Source of the DNA: Miscanthus floridulus
Taxonomy: Eukaryota > Streptophyta > Magnoliopsida > Poales > Poaceae
Length of the DNA stretch: 64,000 bases
Direction of reading: 5' to 3'
NCBI RefSeq assembly: GCF_019320115.1
Contig: NC_089587.1
Coordinates: 84,492,384 to 84,556,383 of the forward strand
A model generated the notes under the pieces. That model was not told the DNA's origin and did no database searches. It saw only the letters and a list, made by a program, of their open reading frames with translations. Shown here in pieces: positions 34,590-45,174 of this stretch (position 1 is the first letter of the stretch; each line of letters opens with the position of its first letter). Made by a program: the position numbers and the translations under genes.

Positions 34590-37500
34590 CAATATCTGGA
34601 CAAGGATTGGATAACCAATGCAGCAAATGTTTGCATCCAACAAATAAACTTAATGCAACAATATATATATGTAACAATAATACTTTAACAGCATTTCAAA
34701 AATTAGGAGGCTTAATATGCTCTGGGACTTGCCTTTCACAAAGTTGCACGGATGGTGATCCGGGCACTCAACAGCGACCTCGTCTGCCACTTTTCCTGAG
34801 GGCTGCACCTCCTGGACCTCCGGTATTGGCTGCTGCTGCTTGCTCGGTTCCTCGAATTCTAGTAGTGTCACACCTTCCGGTACACCTATTGCATGCCGAT
34901 GCACAAGATAAATATCATAGATGCATAAGGAATAACATGATGCTTATGATGAATGGATCACAGTAAGTGTTTAACAAAACATCACTGGACACTCGTTTAC
35001 CGATTAAGAATAGCTCTATTCAAATCACTTTAAAACATGTATCTAACTTAACTTGAAGAACAAGATCAACTTACCTAACTTGCATAACCTAAGATAAAGA
35101 TGCTCATCTTCAATTAAAGGCCTAACACCTAGGAACATTACCACAAGCTTAGGAAATAGTAAAGGCATACTTAAATCAACAGTTAAAGTTTCATATGCCA
35201 ACGAGCAGTTCCTTAATTTAATCACAATAAGAGTTCTACAATTTCAAATGACTTGCAAGAGGACATTCTAGAAAGCTTATGAAATTCTCTACAAATCATT
35301 TGTAAACATCAAAGCATGATTCTTAAGTTAACCAAATCGAATTAAGGTAAACATAGAATCTGTCCAGAAATGACAGGTTTACTAAATTAATTATTTAGTG
35401 ATGATGCAAAAGCATAATTGGACCAAACCAAGTTTACCAACTTGTTGCACATACTAGAGGAACATCAGAAAGTATAGTGCCAACTTCTAAATAAATTATT
35501 TAATGCCCTTTTCTAATTTATTTAGTTAATTAGGTGATTAAAGCAATATATAGTAAAACTGTTTAGAAAAATCTACAAACATTATAGTAGCTATCTCATG
35601 CTTCACATAGACTACCATAAAAATTTTAAAGCCATTGGGCAAGCAGAACTTACTGTATCCAAAATAACATGTGGCATGTCTATTTCTAGCATAATTAGGA
35701 AATCCAAATGAAAAGTGTCAAGCAACAGATTTCACATTTTTCCTAGCATCATTCTAGTATAAGAATAGCACTCACCAAATTTTACCTTTACTGGATCTAT
35801 AGAAAAATTATGAAAATTCACACGAGATCCATCCATGCAAACAAGAGAATTTCCTATCTCCTACATATAGTGTCCAAAATATATGAAAATTTAACTACAA
35901 GCTATTCATGATATGACCATTACACCATAAAAATTTCATGCCATTTGGAGCTACATAGAAAAAGATATAATTACCCCTATTTCCTTCATGATTAAAAGAG
36001 ATAATTAGCAACTCCATTTTTCATAATAGAACATGGCATAAATTATATTTTTAATATAAACTAGACATTATCATGAACTCAACAAAATTTGAACCACATC
36101 ATTAGAATCTACCAACTAGGAGATACATATTTTTGAAAATGTACACAAATCTGTGAAAAAGAATAAACAAAACAAAAATGAAAACCTAACCCTACTGCTG
36201 GGCCGGCCCGAAAGCACACGGCGGCCCACAACGCATGCGCCAGCAAACGCCAGCATGGCCCAGAAGTGGCGCGGCCCATGCCGGTTCCTGCCTGAGTACG
36301 ACGACTGACGTGCGGGTCCCGCAAGACAGAGAGACAGGCAAGGGAGGAAGAAAGGACAGCGGCGTAGCTCGTCGCCGGTGACAGCTCTGGCGAGGCCATC
36401 AGCGCCAATAGGTTCGACTCACCCGTGCGCACCTAGAGGTGCCATCAATTTCAGCTATTACCGCAGCTAGAGGAAATGGCGACGGCCATGGCAGCGCACA
36501 GCCACGGGTTGGCTGGCTCCGGCGAGGCCCAACCCCGTATGGGTGCGGCTAAGCTCGGTACGAGCTTCTAGAGTTCACTACCAAGCTAACCAAGCACAGA
36601 GGAGGGGATGGGAAGGCCGCGGTGGCAGTTGGCCATGTGGAGCGCCAACTCCGGTGAGGTCCCGCCTTAGCGGTGGTGGAGGAAATGGCGAATACACCCT
36701 TACCAAGCCCTAATCGACATAGCTGAAAGGTGGAGGAGGTGGAGAGGAACACGGCGAAGCTACGAATGAGCTGGCCGATGCGTTTTTGTGGTGGCGTGCG
36801 AGCACGAGCTCATCGGAGTCACGGCGGCTATTGCTGTGGAGCTATGGGCGAGCGGAGGAAGCCGAGGAAATGAAATCAGAAGTGACGAGCTGGTTGGCAG
36901 GCGCGCGGGGTGTTGCTCAAGTCGTGGCCGGCCATGCCAGGGCATCCGCAGCGCGTGGCAGCGTGAGCAGGAGACCAGCGACAAGTGTCACCCATGCGGC
37001 GCTCATTGTCTGATGGCTGTCAGGTACTGTAGCTCGCATTCAGATGACTTGAACCGCCTGACAGCGCGACTTCAACGTGTTAATACAGCTAAACCGTTGA
37101 TCCATTGCAAAAACCAGGTACATGAAAATTGTAGGCCTACCATCCATCTCCAACTTCTATTCAAGGATCATCGTCTAATTCTCCATGGATCAGAAGTTAC
37201 ATCAAGCCAAAGTTGGCTTGATCCAACTGAAACTGGATTTATGACTTAGCAAATTTTCTAAGTGTGAATTCAGCATGGAAATATGACTTGTGGGCCTTGT
37301 TTGAACATGTTCTAGCCATTTTCATGAGATGGTCATATTGAGACTTTTGTTCCTTGATAAATTGGCTACAACTTTGGTAAAGGGTGCACAGCCATGCAAG
37401 GTCTCTAGGTTAGTCTTTTGAATTAGTCAAACAGTGGCACTTTAACGATCATTCTAAGTCAAACCTCCACTAGAGGGCAATTTAGTCATTTTGGTCCACA

Positions 37501-37907
37501 TGAACAATGTCCCATCAATTACCCTAAGTGTAGTTAAGGTGTATTAGACCATAATCAACCACTTTACACAAATGCTATACCAACTTCTAATGATCACATG
37601 TGATGAAGCAACAAAACAATCAATTTCACTCTAATGTTGCAATTCCATGTTTCACATGTTTCATGCCTTTGTTGCAATTTTAACTTGCCACATTCCTACC
37701 ATGTTGCCATGTTTCAAGGTATGAGAAACTCATGTTGCATTCACATGTTGCACTACTACCATTCACAAGCAAATCAAGTATGAAACAAACAGAATTGCAA
37801 ATGTTGCATATATATGTTTCAGTGACAATGGCATGATGAGATAGATGATGCATATGTGTATGAAATGAAATGCACTTTTGTGGAAGCCAAACACCTAGGA
37901 TGTTACA
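34590..37907 (-). repeat. Truncated 5' LTR of Tekay B', first copy in element order
   Basis: - strand TGTAACATCC at 37907 is the outer terminus, followed by the CTAAT target copy. It is truncated at the same LTR base as the second copy. The PBS that should follow a 5' LTR is missing. ORFs at 36549-37249 are chance readings of the GC-rich part. Confidence 0.9.
34650..34904 (-). CDS. LTR-internal small ORF, third copy
   Basis: Same 84-codon frame again and still open (for example EPSEQQQ to EPSKQQQ). Retention in three copies partly reflects recent duplication. Confidence 0.35.
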   Translation of the reverse strand: MHRHAIGVPEGVTLLEFEEPSKQQQPIPEVQEVQPSGKVADEVAVECPDHHPCNFVKGKSQSILSLLIFEMLLKYYCYIYILLH

Positions 37908-38719
37908 CTAATGGTCGGGACGACCTGAGCATCCGATCAGCAGTAGAAAAATAGGATTTTGTCCCCACTTTCTCAATGGGGCTTATAAATAGACTCCGCA
38001 ACCAACCATTTGAGGTGTGTGGAGCTGAGAAAACATATCTAGGGTGTTGATATACCTTTTTAGTGATCTCCACTTGCATAGTGCTTAGTGATTCATTAGG
38101 TGATTAGCGTAGCTGCTTTGTGAAATGCTTAGGTTGATTAGACCACCGCTTATGCGCTTGCTCTAGGTTTAGGCCTAGTATTTAGTGAGGTTTGCATACC
38201 TCTTACCACTCGATGCTTGCACGCACCATTGTTGTACATCGGAGGGGCTTGTAGTCCTATGAGATTACACCAACCGTGTCTGTGGTGTGGCCGCCACCGT
38301 GTATCGGAGGGAACAAGGCCTGCGGTGTTTCGGCCGGAAGCTTGATAGTGAAGACGGTGGGGAGCATTCGGGAGAGGCTTGCCCGAAGGCACGTCGAAGA
38401 CCCACTTGCACGTGGAGAAGGTCTGAGGCTATCCACGGAGTTACCCGACCGGGAGCTTCTCGATACCTCGGTAAAAATACCGAAGTCGTCGATGAGAGTT
38501 TGCATATCTCTACTTTGCTCTTTAGCTTCCGCATTTACATTATTTGTATTACTTCTTTTGCGGTAGAGATAGCAACTCAATAGCAAAACCGTAGTTGCAC
38601 ATTTTGATAATTTATCTTTTACATAGGTTTGCTAAGGTTAGAAAAAGATGTCATAGTTTAGAAGTTGAATTTTAAGTTGCCTAATTCACCCCCCATCTTA
38701 GACATCGTGGTCCTCTACA
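37908..38719 (+). repeat. 3' LTR of copia B, second part
   Basis: The first five bases (CTAAT) are the target duplication of Tekay B'. It aligns with 5' LTR 3942-4803 and ends TCCTCTACA. A TATA-like GCTTATAAATAG at 37981-37992 has no counterpart in the 5' LTR. ORFs at 38150-38586 are chance. Confidence 0.82.
37981..37992 (+). promoter_or_regulatory. TATA-like box in copia B 3' LTR
   Basis: GCTTATAAATAG, in the position expected for the LTR promoter. Absent from the 5' LTR, where CATCCCCAACAGC runs directly into CTACTTTC. Confidence 0.5.
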
Positions 38720-39745
38720 GGCACAATGTTATTTCTTTTATGGATGGCAATGCAGGATATAATTAAAATTTTATGGCTGAGAAAGACATAGCAAAAACAG
38801 TTTTTAGGTGCCCTGGTGCAATTGGCTTATTTGAATGGGTTGTGATGATTTTTTGTTTGAAGAATGCTGGTGCAACTTATCAGAGGACAATGAATTATAT
38901 TTTTCATAAGTTGATTGACAGGATTATTGAAATCTATATTGATGATGTGGTGGTGAAATTCAAAGGGTACAAAGAACATCTAGCTGATTTGCGGGAGACT
39001 TTGGAGTGCACGAGAAAACATGGTTTAAAGATGAATCATAATAAGTGTGCCTTTGGAGTATCAGCTGGATAATTTTTGGGTTTTATGGTCCACGAGAGAG
39101 GAATTAAAATTGGTCAAAAAAGTATGAAAGCAATTTATGGGGCAGTATCCCCGACTACTAAAATAGAATTACAATCTTTACTTGGTAAGATTAATTTTAT
39201 CATAAGGTTTATTTTAAATTTGTCAGAAAGGGTTCTGCCATTTTCTTCTTTGTTGAAGTTGAAAAATTATGAAGAATTTAAATGAAGTGACGTACAACAA
39301 AAGACGTTTGAGGAGATAAAAGAATATATGAAGTGTCCACCTGTGCTGGCCCCTCCTCAGCAAGGTAAACCTTTTAAGTTGTACGTGTCGTCCGATAGCC
39401 AAACAATTGGATCGGCCTTAATGCAAGAGTTAGAAGAAAAAGAACGAGTTATTTTCTATTTAAGTAGAAGACTTTTGGATCCAGAAATAAGATATTCTCC
39501 TATTAAAAAGTTATGCTTATGCTTATATTTCTCTTACACTAAATTGCGACATTACTTGTTATCGGCTGAGTGTACGGTTGTGTCTAAGGCTAATGTGATC
39601 AAGCACATGTTATCAATGCCAATATTAAATGGGAGAATGAAAAAGTAGATTATTACATTATCATAATTTGACTTGAGGAACGAATCGGCTAAAGCAGTCA
39701 AGGTAGAAGTAATAGCCGATTTTATTAATCAGCGTCAATGCGGTC
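38720..39745 (+). pseudogene. pol: Tat-like Ty3/gypsy pol fragment (RT, RNase H)
   Basis: Begins inside RT just upstream of ISFMDGNAGYN and continues CPGAIGLFEWVVM, FCLKNAGATYQRTMNYIF, palm YIDDVVVK (about 38934), LGFMVHERGIKI and SLLGKINFIIRFILNLS. RNase H-like sequence LYVSSDSQTIGSALMQE and FYLSRRLLDPEIRYS follow, fading at ESAKAVKVEVIADFI (about 39725). The phrases are typical of the Tat clade. Stops at 38763, 39070, 39283 and 39646. The upstream half is displaced by the copia B insertion. This is the oldest layer of the nest. Confidence 0.85.
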
Positions 39746-40075
39746 GCTCGCATCCACTTATTGCCAAGATCAAAGGAACATGCAGGATTCAATGGTAACT
39801 TGCAGTTGCATCCGCCTAAAATTAAACGGAAAAAACCACTGATGGCCGCGTGCAGTGCTTGCCGGAGCCGCTGGACCCGCACTACGGCGGCAGCATCCAC
39901 CGCAACGACGACTTCAGTGCGGGCCTTCGGGGCTGTCCACCTTTGGCTACGACAGCATCGCAGAGAGCACGTCGACGACGGGCAACGGGCATCGGAGGAA
40001 GGGACAGGGGAAAGGGAGGGGAAAAAAGGCCCACATTTATTGCACGAAGACCCTGCATTGTGTCAGATAGTTTTT
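39746..40075 (+). other. GC-rich unknown fragment, possibly captured exon
   Basis: Compositional jump to high GC at 39838-40060. One frame reads VQCLPEPLDPHYGGSIHRND then DFSAGLRG; after a one-base shift it reads FGYDSIAESTSTTGNGHRRK and GQGKGRGKKAH. It looks like host coding sequence broken by a frameshift. I do not recognise the gene. It lies between the Tat pol fragment and MITE sequence. Confidence 0.3.
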
Positions 40076-40085
40076 ATGGCCCATC

Positions 40086-40290
40086 AAAAAAAAATTGGAT
40101 TTTGGTTTACTGTAGCATTTCGTTTGTATTTATAATTAGTGTCTAATTATGGACTAATTAGGTTCAAAAGTTTTATCTCATGATTTCTCGACTAACTATG
40201 TAATTAGTTTTTTTTTCGTCTACATTTAGTACTCTATACATGTGCCGCAAGATTCGATATGATAGATACTATGCAAAAAATTTTGCTGAC
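40086..40290. mobile_element. MITE remnant (first of two related copies)
   Basis: Contains TTTACTGTAGCATTTCG, ATTATGGACTAATTAGG and CATGTGCCGCAAGATTCGAT, a sequence series shared with 40358-40594 and recalled as common in grass genomes. No clear terminal repeats are visible, so it is truncated. The superfamily is not assigned. Confidence 0.5.
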
Positions 40291-40357
40291 ATGGTCACTT
40301 TAGAAACCACGCGATGGGACTGTCCTGCAATATCATTGGGAGTACCATGAGTTTAGT

Positions 40358-40594
40358 CCTGGTTTAGATCGTAAATTTTTACTGGATACTGTAGCACGTT
40401 TCGTTTATATTTAATAAACTTTGTCCGATCTTGGACTAACTACGCTCAAAAGATCCGTCTCGTGATTTACAACCAAACTATACAATTAGTTATTTTTTTA
40501 CCTACATTTAATGCTCCATGTATACGTTCAAAAATTAATGTGATGAAGAGATAGTGAAAAAACTTGAAATTTTGAGGCAATCTAAACCGGCCCT
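40358..40594. mobile_element. MITE with GGTTTAGATY terminal repeats
   Basis: Left end CCTGGTTTAGATCG; right end CAATCTAAACCGGCC, whose complement is GGCCGGTTTAGATTG. Interior matches the copy at 40086-40290 (ACTGTAGCACGTTTCG, TTGGACTAACTACGCTCAAA). About 237 bp, non-coding. Confidence 0.65.
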
Positions 40595-40940
40595 AAGTAA
40601 AATTGTAGTGAACTTCCTCGCATAGAAAAAAGGTAAAAATTGTGGAGTGGTGTGGAATGCACTTTGGTGGGGAAGTTAATGCTGCTTGCGTGGAACGTGG
40701 AGCTCTGATCACGACTATTCCGCTTTGATAGTGCGTGGACAGGGGCCAGCAACCTGCTGGAGGGTCCTGCACGTCGAGGATCTAAGGCGCTGTTTGCTGA
40801 AAGTTAGTGTATGCTTCTACCTATGCTGATTTATTATAATAAAAAATACTATTTATTTGCTAAGAAATACTGTTAAAGTAGTGTTGAAGAACATTGCGTG
40901 GGCGTGTGGGAAGGGCCGATTCTGAGATTTTGGTGGCTTA
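40595..40940. other. Intergenic stretch with possible MITE remnant
   Basis: No gene seen. At about 40789-40880, GCGCTGTTTGCTGAAAGTTA with CTGATTTATTATAATAAAAAAT resembles the small MITEs at 42470 and 59144, but the ends are unclear. Confidence 0.35.
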
Positions 40941-41308
40941 GGGCAGTCCCAATAAAAGAAACTAGTAGTTTTTATAATATAGGATACCGCACCAAAAAAA
41001 TACTCCTTTCCAACCCATGGTTTCTATGAGTAATAACTATTTTCTCTTTCTCTCTCCTAACTCTATCTTTTCCTCCAATGGGAGTGCGACACGAGCTCTC
41101 TAGAAACTGGTGGTTTCTCCCCAATGGCGATTTCATGGTTTCTTAGTGCATTGGGTCAAGAGTAGACCTGGTTTCTTCATGAAGAAACCATTTCTATGAT
41201 TTTTGCTCTCTTTCTTCATTAATTACGTTGCCACATCAGCGTTTTGCCTACGTGGCAAGTCATTTAATGAGGATAGAAACCATCATCAATGCACTATTGG
41301 GACTGCCC
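40941..41308. mobile_element. Tourist-like MITE 1
   Basis: 368 bp with terminal inverted repeats GGGCAGTCCCAATA at 40941 and TATTGGGACTGCCC ending 41308, flanked by TTA on both sides (40938-40940 and 41309-41311). A TTA target duplication is the mark of PIF/Harbinger (Tourist) MITEs. Confidence 0.85.
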
Positions 41309-41311
41309 TTA

Positions 41312-41506
41312 GGCCAGTTTCAGTGGAGGTTTCATCTCCTAGTTTTCAACACATCCATATTTTGAAAACAGTGCAGAAGAGTTTTATCTCCATAAAACTC
41401 TCTCTACTCTCATGAAACTTTTATCTTCTCTCTCTTTATCAAGACAGTGCCATGTCAGCATATTTAATGTCCATAAAACTCTATAAAATCTCCATTGAGA
41501 CTGGCC
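41312..41506. mobile_element. Tourist-like MITE 2
   Basis: 195 bp with ends GGCCAGTTTCAGTGGAG and CTCCATTGAGACTGGCC, flanked by TTA on the left (shared with MITE 1) and TTG on the right. Different family from MITE 1 but the same superfamily by target length. Confidence 0.8.
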
Positions 41507-42469
41507 TTGGGACGAAACATTTTAATGCCACAGGGAACTCAAATCAACTCGTGACCATGCACGCACTCATTACAACGAAGCCGGCTCACTCTGCCACACG
41601 CATTCCTCCCATGATCCGGCCAATCACCCGAATCTCACCTGCTCCCACCGGCTTGGGTGTAACTCCAACCTCAATTCCAAATTATAATTCCTTTTACTTT
41701 TTATTTTAAGTTTGATCACTTATCTTATTTAAAAATTTAAAAAAAATATCACTTTTTTTTTTATTGTGGCTTGCTTTATTAATAATAAGTTCTTCAAAAA
41801 TAACTTAAATTTGACTATGTTTATGTAATTTTTTTCGAGTAAAATGAGTGGTCAAATTTGAGGTAAAAAAAAGTCAAATGGATTATAATTTGGTACTACT
41901 ACTGTACATGGCAGTAGTCATGCGCACTGGCGAGAGGAGCGCAGGCTATCGCTTGGTGAGCACGCCAGGCCAGGCCACGCGTTCCGTGGCTGGGGTTGTG
42001 AAGCGGAGTGGATCAGCCGTGCAGCCATGGCGTGTCTTGAGGGGCTGCGTTTCCATGCACGCCGTTGGGCTGCAGTGCATCGGCGGACGGTACCGCCGCT
42101 AAGGCCCCGGCATCACGTAGTCGTCGTCGCTCGTCAATGGTCAACGCGGGATAGTGATGGTCCTGCGACCGTCCCGCCCGGCGGTTACTTCTGTCCTAGG
42201 CCTGCCGTGCCCAAGGTGATAGATATACCAGTACAACCCAGCCTACGCGCAAAGGCCATCCCATGGTACATGCATGCCAGGCAATTTCCGTCCGAGAGTT
42301 CAACTTGCCGTGCGTAATCATCTTGAAAGAGACGCCTCCCGATCGTATATGCTAGAGGCATGCAAGTTTTTTTCTCTCCTGTTGCAACGCATAGGCATAC
42401 ATAGTTGCTAGTTGTTGACATCAAAAATGTCCCGAGGTGAATTATAGGCATCTCTAAGTTGCATACATT
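41507..42469. other. Intergenic sequence, no gene recognised
   Basis: An AT-rich half (41680-41890), then a GC-richer half (41920-42200). Short open stretches (41848-42317) show no family resemblance or splice pattern. Confidence 0.4.
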
Positions 42470-42578
42470 CAGCTTGTTCGCTCGTTGGTTTCAGCCAGAG
42501 CTTATCAGCTGGCAAACAGCATTTTTTCTCTTACAATAAACTAGCATTAACCGGACTTATCACCAGCGAACAGACTGA
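42470..42578. mobile_element. Small MITE with CAGYYTGTTCGC termini
   Basis: Left CAGCTTGTTCGCTCG; right end complement CAGTCTGTTCGCTGG. Interior has TTTTTTCTCTTACAATAAACTAGCA, as in the element at 59144-59248. About 109 bp; superfamily not assigned. Confidence 0.55.
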
Positions 42579-42589
42579 TCGTATACATG

Positions 42590-43268
42590 CTGGTGGCTAA
42601 GGTGCGTGGCGGAAAGGTTACGTATCGGCTGACCTTTCCCTTTCAGCTGATCGGGGCGTCTGCTTGAGTTTGCAGCTTGGTTAAGTCGATATCAGCTTCT
42701 AACCAGCCAATTAACCGACTTTTTCTTTTAAGGGATCCGCCCAAGCTTATATGAATTAGTTAAGCTGACTCCTCTTGTATTACGAACTGATTTGGTTTCC
42801 AAATTGGTTTTTGGCATGTTTTCAATGTGGGAAACTTGGAGAACAAGTTTTGAATTTGTTTTCTACTAGGATAAGACCACCCCCTCTCTATATATGAGAG
42901 GATCATGGTCGATTAAGTTCACATCTATCCAATCGTCAAACAAATCAATGTACCAACAATTTTACTCCTTTCCAACCCTTTCTGTTGTTCGGCACATCTC
43001 CTAGTGAGATTTGTCGGCATTCTAAGCGGCCTTGCTGATCCTAGAACACCCTCTGTGTGCTCCTCCCCGACGGAAGAAGTTCAGGAGTTTATCCGAGCAA
43101 GAACAAGCTTGACATCGGCTTAATCGTTCTTAGATCGGTTTTGCCGATCACACTACGTGCTTGTTGTGGTGCAGATTGATCGCAACCTCCTTAGGTGTAC
43201 TAGCCCTATTGGTGTGTGATCCGGACATCCTGGTCATGTTGGTCGTAGCTGTGTTGAGCTTTCATCGG
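42590..43268 (+). repeat. Possible LTR remnant (Tat-like gypsy)
   Basis: Layout looks like U3-R-U5: repeated short GATCGG/CCGAT words, a TATA-like CTCTATATATGAGAGG at 42886-42901, then leader-like AACACCCTCTGTGTGCTCC and GATCGGTTTTGCCGATCAC. It could belong to the Tat element whose pol ends at 39745. No terminal repeat or PBS was found, so the call is tentative. Confidence 0.3.
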
Positions 43269-43270
43269 GC

Positions 43271-43290
43271 TATATATATACACACACACA
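43271..43290. repeat. TA/CA microsatellite at left edge of pararetrovirus cluster
   Basis: TATATATATA then CACACACACA, running directly into viral TGAAGATAACGCGCGTC. The right edge of the cluster also meets a TA repeat followed by CACACACAC (53864-53898). Confidence 0.85.
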
Positions 43291-43486
43291 TGAAGATAAC
43301 GCGCGTCAGAGGACAGCGCAAAAGCATTATGCAGTGGCTCTACTATAGCCAGGACAATTATTGAGGAACACAGCACCGTCCAGCCGTCCAGACAACAGTA
43401 AAGAAGAATAATTGAAGACATTGCCTTAAGCACGAAGGCCCCTCCAAAAGATAAGCACGAAGGACGCTCTAGAACGTTCTTCCTCC

Positions 43487-43496
43487 TCTATAAGAG
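43487..43496 (+). promoter_or_regulatory. Pararetroviral TATA box, copy 1
   Basis: CTCTATAAGA. Equivalents: 51758-51767 (+), about 53634-53643 (-, CCTTTATAAG) and 44115-44124 (-, CTCTATAAGC). Confidence 0.65.
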
Positions 43497-43715
43497 GAGA
43501 AGTCGAGCACATGCATTCAACATGGAAAGAAGTAAGACCATGAAGAGAAACAACGACGATCAACACCTCGAGCAATACCTTCACTGAAGCCACCGCTCCA
43601 CTTTCCCACATACACCATGAAGGCCACGACCTCAGAAGAGCTCTGAGTTCACCCACCACTAATAGTAATACTCCACTACTATGTTGTATTACTCCACCAC
43701 CATTGTAAATTAGAG

Positions 43716-43721
43716 AATAAA
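43716..43721 (+). terminator. Pararetroviral poly(A) signal, copy 1
   Basis: AATAAA within TTAGAGAATAAAGGAAG. Same context at 51985-51990 (+) and 53411-53416 (-, as TTTATT on +). Confidence 0.6.
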
Positions 43722-44093
43722 GGAAGACCCCGTGATCTTCCTACACTTATAAGGTAATCCCTAAGGTTTGTGCTAAGTGCTTGGGGTTTCCCGAAAGAGA
43801 AATCCGTATGTAAGCTTGCTATGTAGAAATGAATTAAGCTTTCCCGTTTTAATCCCTGCCTTCCTTCAAGCTTATTCATATAGGGCGACGTCTCTATGCT
43901 AGGGGCCTAAGAGGAGAAATCTCTACGTGTGTTGTTCTCGTGTTAGCCCTGGTAGCGGCGTTTGTAGAGAACCCTGTGTGCGCGGAGAAGTGTTTCCTTC
44001 GGGTGAAACTGTCTAGGGAGACGATAGAGTCTGAGTCCTGTGTGTGCGTGGCTGGAGATAGCGAGGGAGAAGACCGGGTTAGCCTGGTTTTGA

Positions 44094-44436
44094 ATGCATG
44101 CGCTCGACTTCTCCGCTTATAGAGAAGGAAGAGCCTTTTGAAGCGTCCTTCGTGCTTATCTTCTGGAGGAGCCTTCGTGCTTAAGGTAATGTCTTTAAGT
44201 ATTCTTCTTTACTGTTGTCTGGACAACTGGACGGTGCTGCCTTTCTCAATAATTGTTCTAGCTACAGTAGAACCACTGTATAATGATTTTGCGCTGTCCT
44301 CTGACGATCGTTATCTTCACGTGTATTTTTGGATTTTCCTAGGTATGGTCTTCCACGCCCGATCCAAGAATTCTGGCACCTGGTATTATCTTTTCTCGGC
44401 CGAATTGTTGATAACACCTTATCAAATAGGGAGTAT
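44094..44436 (-). promoter_or_regulatory. Pararetroviral promoter region, copy 2 (-), and 3' end of component A
   Basis: Complement of the promoter upstream part: TATA-like CTCTATAAGC, the TGACG-containing region, then TGGAAGACCATACC and GTTATCAACAATTCGGCCG on the - strand. It lies downstream of the - strand genes as their 3' non-coding end. With copy 1 it forms an inverted repeat with a roughly 570-bp loop. Confidence 0.7.
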
Positions 44437-44781
44437 ATTTCTTTTATAGAACATATATATTGATATTGAACTAAGTCTGTGTTGAGTCTTCTTATTACTT
44501 CTTAATATTTTCTTTGTTGTCCACTTCTTAATGTGTCGGATTTCATACCAGGACAACAATGCACGATATTCTTTTCGTAGTTGACATTATTTGCCATAAC
44601 TAGGTTTTATTAGTCTTCCAACTTCTCTTTGTATTATACTATATCTTCCATAGTATTCTTGTAAGAATACTTTTTATTATTTTATTTTGGTACATCATAT
44701 AATATTTAGGAGCAAATTTGGTATTTCCTTCTAATTATTTTGCTTCACTGAAAATTATCCAATTATCATGGTTCGTGTCTT
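44437..44781 (-). other. AT-rich 3' non-coding part of component A
   Basis: 345 bp, strongly AT-rich, no ORF. Equivalent in position to 51350-51440 of component B. Confidence 0.45.
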
Positions 44782-45174
44782 TTACGAACATCTCTTCATA
44801 TCATGGCATGCTGGTCTTATTGGTTGTGTAAATTTTGGTGGATTGGAACAAAACTTGATTTTGTATCTCCCTTGAATGCATGCTAATTTCTTACAAGCTT
44901 CTTTGATAGCTATTCTAAGTTCTGATTGGAAAATTTCTTCAAGTGTATCATATATATCATGGACTAACCCATGATCAATAATAGTTTGTAGAGAGATATC
45001 TTCTCCGGTGTTTCTTTGTATGCTTCTGAAATATTTTAAATTTATATCCGCCCTCGGCATTAAGAATTTTTTATGAGGCTTAACAATTAATTTATCATCA
45101 AGATGAAGTAAAGGAAAAATATTTGCATTCATAATTATTCCTAGATGCCTTTCTCTTCCTTGGTATAATTTCAT
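44782..45174 (-). pseudogene. Component A downstream ORF, unknown function
   Basis: 130 codons, downstream of the coat protein region on the same strand and separated from it by AT-rich sequence with stops. It contains IIMNANIFPLLHLDDKL and a C-terminal basic part with Cys near the end. I do not recognise a domain. It may be a separate viral gene or the continuation of the polyprotein after decay. Confidence 0.4.

Larger units (their letters stand above)
21631..37907 (-). mobile_element. Ty3/gypsy chromovirus B' (Tekay-like), rearranged tandem array
   Basis: Left-facing element inserted in the 3' LTR of copia B; near-duplicated target site CTAAC (21626-21630) / CTAAT (37908-37912). Reading the - strand: truncated LTR (37907-34590), 3' half of pol (34589-32106), truncated LTR (32105-28789), pol again (28788-26305), complete LTR (26304-21631). 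PBS, gag, protease and the RT fingers are absent. The two LTR-pol units are 5801 bp each and nearly identical. This fits one deletion between LTR and RT, followed by unequal recombination between LTRs. Confidence 0.9.
3698..38719 (+). mobile_element. Ty1/copia gag-only element B (TR-GAG type), split in three
   Basis: Right-facing copia element present as 3698-5281, 17942-21630 and 37908-38719. Element C interrupts its 5' LTR, Tekay A its gag and Tekay B' its 3' LTR. Between PBS (4806) and polypurine tract (about 21040) only gag is found. About 1.3 kb of AT-rich non-coding DNA follows, and no protease, integrase, RT or RNase H motif is seen. That matches TR-GAG elements, which depend on a partner for pol. 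It sits inside a Tat-like gypsy RT: coding sequence of that element resumes at 38720. Confidence 0.8.
43285..44093 (+). promoter_or_regulatory. Pararetroviral promoter/leader region, copy 1 (+)
   Basis: Shares with copies 2-4 the order: GATAACGCGCGTCAGAGG (TGACG on the other strand), CTACTATAGCC, TATA-like CTCTATAAGA (43487-43496), AATAAA (43716-43721), then a structured leader to about 44093. TATA to AATAAA is about 225 bp, consistent with a pararetroviral terminal redundancy. It joins head-on with copy 2. Confidence 0.75.

Noticed and set aside
43950..43965. CCCTGGTAGCGGCG as a viral tRNA-Met primer site
   Set aside because: Only TGGTA agrees with the TGGTATCAGAGC consensus; too weak to call.
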